Assembly (NCBI RefSeq): GCF_019880225.1
Contig: NZ_CP082284.1
Location: 2,852,001 to 2,916,000, forward strand
DNA: 64,000 bases
Direction of reading: 5' to 3'
Origin: Halobaculum rubrum
GTDB lineage: Archaea > Halobacteriota > Halobacteria > Halobacteriales > Haloferacaceae
The notes beneath the pieces are model-generated. The model saw only the letters and a program-made list of their open reading frames with translations. It searched no databases and was not told where the DNA came from. Of this stretch, positions 59,064 through 64,000 are shown in pieces. A program made the position numbers and the translations under genes. Positions within the stretch are counted from its first letter, which is position 1. Every line of letters starts with the position of its first letter.

Positions 59064-60311
59064 ATGGAGTATCCCGAGGTACGCGAGACCGATCCGGCCG
59101 TCGCCGACGCCCTCGAGGGCGAGGTCCGCCGACAGCAGGACACGCTGGCGATGATCGCCTCCGAGAACCACGTCTCCGAGGCCGTCCTGGAGGCGCAGGG
59201 GAGCGCCCTCACGAACAAGTACGCGGAGGGCTACCCCGGCAAGCGCTACTACGCCGGCTGCGAGTTCGCCGACGACGTCGAGGAGCTCGCCATCGAGCGC
59301 GCCACGGAGCTGTGGGGCGCCGAACACGTCAACGTCCAACCCCACTCGGGCACGCAGGCCAACATGGCCGTCTACCTCGCGACGCTGGACCCGGGCGACA
59401 AGATCCTCTCGCTCGAACTCGAACACGGGGGCCACCTCAGCCACGGCCACCCGGCGAACTTCACCGGCCAGCTGTTCGAGGTGGAACAGTACGGCGTCGA
59501 CACCGAGACGGGCTACATCGACTACGAGGCGCTGGAAGCGCAGGCCGAGGAGTTCGACCCGGACATCGTCGTCTCGGGCTACTCGGCGTACCCGCGGGAG
59601 GTCGAGTGGGAGCGGATCCAGGCGGTCGCGGACGACGTCGACGCCTACCACCTCGCGGACATCGCGCACATCACCGGGCTCGTCGCCGCGGGCGTCCACG
59701 ACTCGCCCGTCGGCGTCGCCGACTTCGTCACCGGCTCCACCCACAAGACGATCCGCGCGGGCCGCGGCGGCATCGTCATGTGCGACGAGGAGCACGCGGA
59801 CGACGTCGACGCGGCGGTGTTCCCCGGCGGGCAGGGCGGTCCCCTGATGCACAACATCGCGGGTAAGGCCGTCGGCTTCGGCGAGGCGCTGGAGCCCGAG
59901 TTCGACGAGTACGCACAGCAGGTCGTCGACAACGCCGAGGCGCTGGCCGACTCGTTCGCCGACAACGGTCTCGAGATCGTCTCCGGCGGCACGGACACCC
60001 ACCTCGTGCTCGTCGATCTCCGCGAGTCCCACCCCGACACCTCCGGCGGCGACGCCGAGGAAGCGCTCGCCGACGCCGGCATCGTCCTCAACGCGAACAC
60101 CGTCCCCGGCGAGACGCGCTCGCCGTTCGACCCCTCCGGCATCCGCGCCGGGACGCCCGCGCTCACCACCCGCGGCTTCGACGAGGCCGACTGCCGCGAG
60201 GTCGGCGACCTCATCCACCGCGTCGTCGACAACGTCGAGGACGAGTCGGTCATCGCCGAGGTCCGCGAGCGCGTCGACGAACTGACCGACGCGTACCCGC
60301 TGTACGAGTAA
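59064..60311 (+). CDS. glyA: Serine hydroxymethyltransferase
   Basis: PLP enzyme interconverting serine and glycine with transfer of a one-carbon unit to a folate. The 415-residue protein has MIASENHVSEAVL, NKYAEGYPGKRYYAGCEF, the PLP lysine in TGSTHKTIRAGRGG and IRAGTPALTTRGF. ATG 59064 chosen at the conserved N-terminus. Followed 120 bp later by folD; together they make and interconvert one-carbon folates. Confidence 0.96.
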   Translation: MEYPEVRETDPAVADALEGEVRRQQDTLAMIASENHVSEAVLEAQGSALTNKYAEGYPGKRYYAGCEFADDVEELAIERATELWGAEHVNVQPHSGTQANMAVYLATLDPGDKILSLELEHGGHLSHGHPANFTGQLFEVEQYGVDTETGYIDYEALEAQAEEFDPDIVVSGYSAYPREVEWERIQAVADDVDAYHLADIAHITGLVAAGVHDSPVGVADFVTGSTHKTIRAGRGGIVMCDEEHADDVDAAVFPGGQGGPLMHNIAGKAVGFGEALEPEFDEYAQQVVDNAEALADSFADNGLEIVSGGTDTHLVLVDLRESHPDTSGGDAEEALADAGIVLNANTVPGETRSPFDPSGIRAGTPALTTRGFDEADCREVGDLIHRVVDNVEDESVIAEVRERVDELTDAYPLYE

Positions 60312-60431
60312 GCGCTCGATCGAGGACGAGCGTCCCGGTGAGTCCCACGTACGTGCATATTCTCGTCTGAAAGGGGCGGTCGGTATGCACGAACCCGAGG
60401 ATTCTTACCCGTCGCCGCCGCTCCATCGACC

Positions 60432-61316
60432 ATGACCGACATCGACGGGAACGCCGTCGCCGCCGAGATCCGAGCCGGCGTCGCCGACTGCGTGGAGACG
60501 CTGCAAGCGGAGGGCGTCGACCCCGCGCTCGCGACCGTGCTGATGAGCGACGACCCCGCCAGCGAGACGTACGTCTCGATGAAGCAGAACGACTGCGAGG
60601 AGGTGGGGATGCGCGGGATCCACGTCGACGTTGACGACGACGCGCCCGCCGAGGAGCTGTACGACACCGTCGAGGAGCTGAACGCCGACGACGAGGTCCA
60701 CGGCATCCTCGTCCAGATGCCCGTCGTCGATCAGGTCGACACCCGACGCGTCCTGCGCTCGGTCGACCCCGCGAAGGACGTGGACGGCTTCCACCCGGAG
60801 AACGTGGGTCGCCTCGTCGCCGGCAACCCGCGGTTCAAGCCCTGTACGCCCCACGGCATCCAGCGACTGCTCGCGTCGGCGGACGTTGACCCCGAAGGGA
60901 AGGAGGCGGTCGTGGTCGGGCGCTCGGACATCGTCGGCAAGCCGATGGCGAACCTCCTCTTCGGCCGCGGCGAGGGCGGCAACGCCACGACCACGGTGTG
61001 TCACTCGCGAACCGAGGACCTCGCCAGCCACACCCGCCGGGCGGACATCGTCGTCGCCGCCGCCGGCATCCCGGAGTTCATCACCGCAGACATGGTGAGC
61101 GAGGGCGCGACCGTCATCGACGTGGGGATCAACCGCGTCGAGCGCGACGGCGAGTCGACGCTCGTCGGCGACGTGGCCTACGACGAGGTGCGCGAAAAGG
61201 CGAGCGCGATCACACCCGTCCCCGGTGGTGTCGGCCCGATGACGCGCGCAATGCTGCTGTACAACACGGTGACGGCCGCGAGCGAGCAGCACGGCGTCGA
61301 GATCGAGCTTCCCTGA
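60432..61316 (+). CDS. folD: Methylenetetrahydrofolate dehydrogenase/cyclohydrolase
   Basis: Bifunctional FolD turning methylene-THF into formyl-THF. The 294-residue protein has YVSMKQNDCEEVGM (active-site Tyr and Lys), VQMPVVDQVD, PCTPHGIQRLL, VVVGRSDIVGKPMANLL and PVPGGVGPMTRAMLL. Haloarchaea use folate rather than methanopterin for such steps, which fits its place after glyA. Confidence 0.96.
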   Translation: MTDIDGNAVAAEIRAGVADCVETLQAEGVDPALATVLMSDDPASETYVSMKQNDCEEVGMRGIHVDVDDDAPAEELYDTVEELNADDEVHGILVQMPVVDQVDTRRVLRSVDPAKDVDGFHPENVGRLVAGNPRFKPCTPHGIQRLLASADVDPEGKEAVVVGRSDIVGKPMANLLFGRGEGGNATTTVCHSRTEDLASHTRRADIVVAAAGIPEFITADMVSEGATVIDVGINRVERDGESTLVGDVAYDEVREKASAITPVPGGVGPMTRAMLLYNTVTAASEQHGVEIELP

Positions 61317-61375
61317 GCGGGGCGCCGACGCGACTCGTTTTCACCGTTCCCGTCCACCCCCAGCCCCCGGCAACC

Positions 61376-61384
61376 GATTTATTC
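61376..61384 (+). promoter_or_regulatory. TATA element of the esterase gene
   Basis: GATTTATTC, 24-32 bp before ATG 61408, consistent with leaderless transcription separate from folD. Confidence 0.55.
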
Positions 61385-61407
61385 TCCGTCACTTGGTACC
61401 GTTTTGC

Positions 61408-62370
61408 ATGGACAGAGACGCGGACCTCGACCCCGAGGCGAGGGAGCTGTTGGAGACGATGGACGACGCAGACGTCCCGGATCTGCACGACCTCTCCCCG
61501 CTGGAGGCCCGGGAGTTCTTCTCCGACTGGCGCGGCGAGCCGACGGACGTCCCGGAACTGGCGACGGTCGCGGACCGCACAGTCCCCGGGTACGGCGAGG
61601 GACCGGAGGTCCCGATCAGGGTGTACACGCCCGAGTGCGAGGGGCCGTTCCCGGTGCTCGTCTACTTCCACGGCGGCGGCTGGGTGATCGGCTCGCTCGA
61701 CACGGTCGACGGGATCTGCCGGGTGCTCGCCGACGAGGCGGACTGCGTCGTCGTCTCGGTCGACTACCGGCTCGCTCCGGAGCACCAGTTCCCCGCGGGG
61801 TTGGAGGACGCGATCGCGGCGACCGAGTGGGTCGCGGACGACCCCGAGTCGGTTGACGGGGACGATCGACTCGCCGTCGGCGGCGACAGCGCGGGCGGCA
61901 ACTTCGCCGCGGCGGTCGCCCTGTACGCCCGCGAGACGGGCGGCCCGGCCATCGACCACCAGACGCTCCTCTATCCGGTCGTGGACCCGGCCGGCGACTG
62001 GCCGTCCTACGAGGAGAACGGCGAGGGCTACTACCTCGAACGGGCGGACATCGACTACTTCCGGCGGCACTACTGGCGGAGCGACCTCGAACTCGCGAAC
62101 CCGTACGCGTGTCCGTTGGCGGCGTGCAGCCACGCCGAGCTCCCGTCGGCGACGGTCGTCACCTGTGGGTTCGACCCGCTGCGCGACGAGGGGGTCGCCT
62201 ACGCCGAGACGCTCGCGGACGCCGGCGTCCCAGTCGACCACCTCCACTACCCGTCGCTGATCCACGGCGTCGCCGGGATGCTCGGCGATCTCGGGGTGAG
62301 CGCGGCTCGCGAGGTACTGGCTGACACGGCCGCGGCGCTTCGGGAGGGGTTCGCGGAGAGCGACGGGTGA
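61408..62370 (+). CDS. Alpha/beta hydrolase, HSL-family esterase
   Basis: A 320-residue carboxylesterase. Oxyanion motif HGGGW (about residue 85), nucleophile elbow GDSAGG, acid DPLRDEG and histidine in SLIHGVAGM. Likely hydrolyses short-chain esters. ATG 61408 lies 24-32 bp after a TATA box GATTTATTC (61376-61384), so it is leaderless; an in-frame ATG five codons upstream is less likely. Confidence 0.9.
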   Translation: MDRDADLDPEARELLETMDDADVPDLHDLSPLEAREFFSDWRGEPTDVPELATVADRTVPGYGEGPEVPIRVYTPECEGPFPVLVYFHGGGWVIGSLDTVDGICRVLADEADCVVVSVDYRLAPEHQFPAGLEDAIAATEWVADDPESVDGDDRLAVGGDSAGGNFAAAVALYARETGGPAIDHQTLLYPVVDPAGDWPSYEENGEGYYLERADIDYFRRHYWRSDLELANPYACPLAACSHAELPSATVVTCGFDPLRDEGVAYAETLADAGVPVDHLHYPSLIHGVAGMLGDLGVSAAREVLADTAAALREGFAESDG

Positions 62371-62398
62371 GGCGAGCGGTCGGCCCCGCAGTGTGGCC

Positions 62399-63172
62399 TC
62401 ACTCGGTGTCGTCGAGGCGTTCCCGGGCGCTCGCCAGCGCCTCCATGTCGCCGGCGATGAGGTATCGACCCAACTCGACGGCCGCATCGACGAGCGCGTC
62501 CGCCTCCGCGGGTGTCACGTCGCCGTCCAGCGCGTCGATCCGTTTCGCGCGGTCGCGGATCGCGCCGAGCGTCCGACTCGCCTCCGGGTCCGTGTGGTCG
62601 TCGAGGTATTTCGCCACGTCCGTGCGATACTCGAGCACCGCCTCGGCCGCGGCGAGGCCGCGCGCCTCGTGCATCCGCGGCGGCACCTCGCTCGCGCTCG
62701 GTCGCTCGCCCGTGCCGGTCGCGCGCAGGAGGGCCGTGACGTACCACTCCTCGTCGTCGGTGACGCCCGCTGTGGCTCCCTCGGGCCCGCGATCGCCCAT
62801 GGTCGCGTCCGCTCGGCCGCCGCCGGGACCGGCGAGGCGACCGTACACGTCGGCCGCGTGGCGCAACTCGGCGGCCGCGAGGTACGCGTCGTCGAGCGGC
62901 GCGAGGTCGCCGCCGCGGATGAACCCCCGCTTGCGGAGGTACGCCCGGCACTCCGATTTGATCTCGTCGACGAGGTCCGCGAGCGGAGTGTCATCGAGCG
63001 TGGCCAACACGGCGGTGAGATCCAACTCCGCCGGCGCGTCGGTGTGCCTGCGGCGCTCGCCGGTACCCACGCTCCGGAGGCTTCCGCAGTCCGGACACGC
63101 GACGCTCCCCGTCTCGAAGTACGACCAGCGGGTTCCGCACTCCGTGCACTCGCGATCGCCCCGGACGTCCAT
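62399..63172 (-). CDS. Zinc-ribbon protein of unknown function (DUF7117-like)
   Basis: A 257-residue haloarchaeal protein. N-terminal TFIIB-type ribbon with CTEC and CPDC pairs (about C9, C12, C26, C29), followed by helical domains with repeated acidic stretches (LAAAELRHAADVYGRLAG, AAAEAVLEYRTDVAKYL). The family name is from recollection. Likely a nucleic-acid or protein adaptor; nothing more specific is visible. Convergent with the esterase gene, 28 bp apart. Confidence 0.75.
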   Translation of the reverse strand: MDVRGDRECTECGTRWSYFETGSVACPDCGSLRSVGTGERRRHTDAPAELDLTAVLATLDDTPLADLVDEIKSECRAYLRKRGFIRGGDLAPLDDAYLAAAELRHAADVYGRLAGPGGGRADATMGDRGPEGATAGVTDDEEWYVTALLRATGTGERPSASEVPPRMHEARGLAAAEAVLEYRTDVAKYLDDHTDPEASRTLGAIRDRAKRIDALDGDVTPAEADALVDAAVELGRYLIAGDMEALASARERLDDTE

Positions 63173-63341
63173 ACCCGCACGTACCGTCGGTACGGGGAAA
63201 AACGCCTCGTCGTCGCGGAGGTGTGTAGCCGAGGCGACGTGCACGCCGTCACAGCGACGGAGTGGGACCGTCGTCGCCGGCTTCCGGGAACACCCAAGGC
63301 CCGCCGGAACTGTCTTGTTCACGGGGGGTAACGCAGGGCCC

Positions 63342-63749
63342 GTGACACCGAACTCGTTCTTTCACGTGGCGCTGAAGGCCGACGACGTCGACGCGACTGC
63401 GGCGTTCTACGAGGCGGCGTTCGACGGGACCGTCATCGAGCGGGGCCACGCCGACGACGGCGAGGGCGCGACCGCGGTCGAACACGTCGCCCTCGAGGTG
63501 GCCGACAAGCGCGTGTACGTCTTCGACCGGGCGCCGTACGAGGCGACCGGCGACGTGGAGTCGATGCCGAACGGGCTGCTCCACTTCGGGTTCGTCGTCG
63601 ACGACGTCGACGCCGCCCGCGGGGCGATCGACGCCGGAGCCGACGGCGTCGACTGGGTGATGGGCCCCGAGCGCTTCGGCGACCTCCGGATCGCGTTCCT
63701 CGTGGACCCGGCCGGCACCATCGTCGAACTCATCGAGCACGTGTCGTGA
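63342..63749 (+). CDS. VOC-superfamily (glyoxalase-like) protein
   Basis: A 135-residue protein with two beta-alpha-beta-beta-beta units: FFHVALKADDVDATAAFYEAAF and LLHFGFVVDDVDAARGAIDAGA, ending FLVDPAGTIVELIEH. Histidines and glutamate at the metal positions (FHVAL, VEHVAL, LHFGF, VELIEH) are present. Substrate unknown. GTG 63342 is the start nearest the fold. Confidence 0.85.
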   Translation: MTPNSFFHVALKADDVDATAAFYEAAFDGTVIERGHADDGEGATAVEHVALEVADKRVYVFDRAPYEATGDVESMPNGLLHFGFVVDDVDAARGAIDAGADGVDWVMGPERFGDLRIAFLVDPAGTIVELIEHVS

Positions 63750-63875
63750 GCGGCCCTCCACCGGTTCACGCGGGGGACTGGTAACGAATCTCCGACGGCG
63801 TCCATCCTTCCAGTTGCCCTCTCGTCAAATGGCACCCCGGCACGCTTTTGCCGTCGCCGCCGCAGGTGCCACCGA

Positions 63876-64000
63876 ATGACGTTCTCCATCGCAGCGCGCG
63901 ACCCCGAGACGGACGCGGTCGGGGTCGCGGTCCAGTCGAAGTTCGTCTCGGTCGGCGCCGTCGTTCCGTTCGTCTCCGCGGACGCCGGCGCGGTCGCCAC
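63876..64000 (+). CDS. DUF1028 family protein, 5' part (runs off window)
   Basis: ATG 63876 opens a frame that continues past base 64000. The 41 visible residues match the DUF1028 start: [23 protein letters not shown] and [16 protein letters not shown]. The family has an Ntn-hydrolase-like fold and is probably an amidohydrolase or peptidase-like enzyme. Confidence 0.85.
   Translation, partial: MTFSIAARDPETDAVGVAVQSKFVSVGAVVPFVSADAGAVA

Overview
The window is a stretch of haloarchaeal chromosome (class Halobacteria; probably Haloferacales-like, but the genus cannot be fixed from sequence alone). The evidence is the very high G+C with C/G-ending codons, strongly acidic proteins, and archaeal information genes: TFB, aIF-2 beta, GINS51, PriS, an Lsm protein, L37e, an archaeal L1-L10-L12 operon, archaeal aEF-1 beta, Elp3 and aRNase J. 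There are also haloarchaeal families such as the HVO_2753-type zinc finger and TbsP. Many genes have a TATA element 24-34 bp before the start codon, as expected for leaderless mRNAs. ATGA or GTGA stop/start overlaps are common. No prophage, transposase, CRISPR array or rRNA operon was seen; the only trace of past integration is a short duplication beside a tRNA-Leu gene.

Layout. 0-5 kb: end of a membrane protein, an OGG1-type DNA glycosylase, and a thiamine operon (thi4-thiDN). 5-11 kb: translation and transcription factors (aIF-2 beta, TFB), a thiolase with an HMG-CoA-synthase-like/DUF35 fusion, a cold-shock protein and zinc-ribbon microproteins. 11-23 kb: threonyl-tRNA synthetase, an M20 amidohydrolase, a ZIP transporter, an MscS channel, Elp3, a RecJ-like protein that has lost its DHH signature, thymidine kinase and tRNA-Leu(GAG). 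24-34 kb: purF, lsm-L37e, RNase J with the isoprenoid synthase idsA, an EamA exporter, a peroxiredoxin, GINS51-PriS and an eIF-2B/ribose-1,5-bisphosphate isomerase homologue.

34-47 kb is the accessory part: a carbohydrate cluster with a TrmB-type regulator, a complete binding-protein ABC transporter (lipoprotein, two permeases, ATPase, and a 64-residue membrane protein), two Gfo/Idh/MocA dehydrogenases, a TIM-barrel isomerase/epimerase, a CNNM/CBS membrane protein and two recently duplicated aldo/keto reductases. A perfect 8+8 bp inverted repeat lies just upstream of the TATA box of the binding-protein gene. This is the best candidate for an undescribed system: an oxidoreductive sugar-degradation route, possibly through 3-keto sugars.

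47-58.6 kb: ribosomal stalk genes (L11; L1-L10-L12 with a structured leader), a TctA-like permease, HVO_2753-type zinc finger with aEF-1 beta, two universal stress proteins, biotin ligase, a cytoplasmic 5'-nucleotidase-like enzyme, a fused E1-like/YcaO cyclodehydratase without a visible precursor peptide, and TbsP. 59-64 kb: one-carbon metabolism (glyA, folD), an HSL-family esterase, a zinc-ribbon protein, a VOC protein and the start of a DUF1028 protein.
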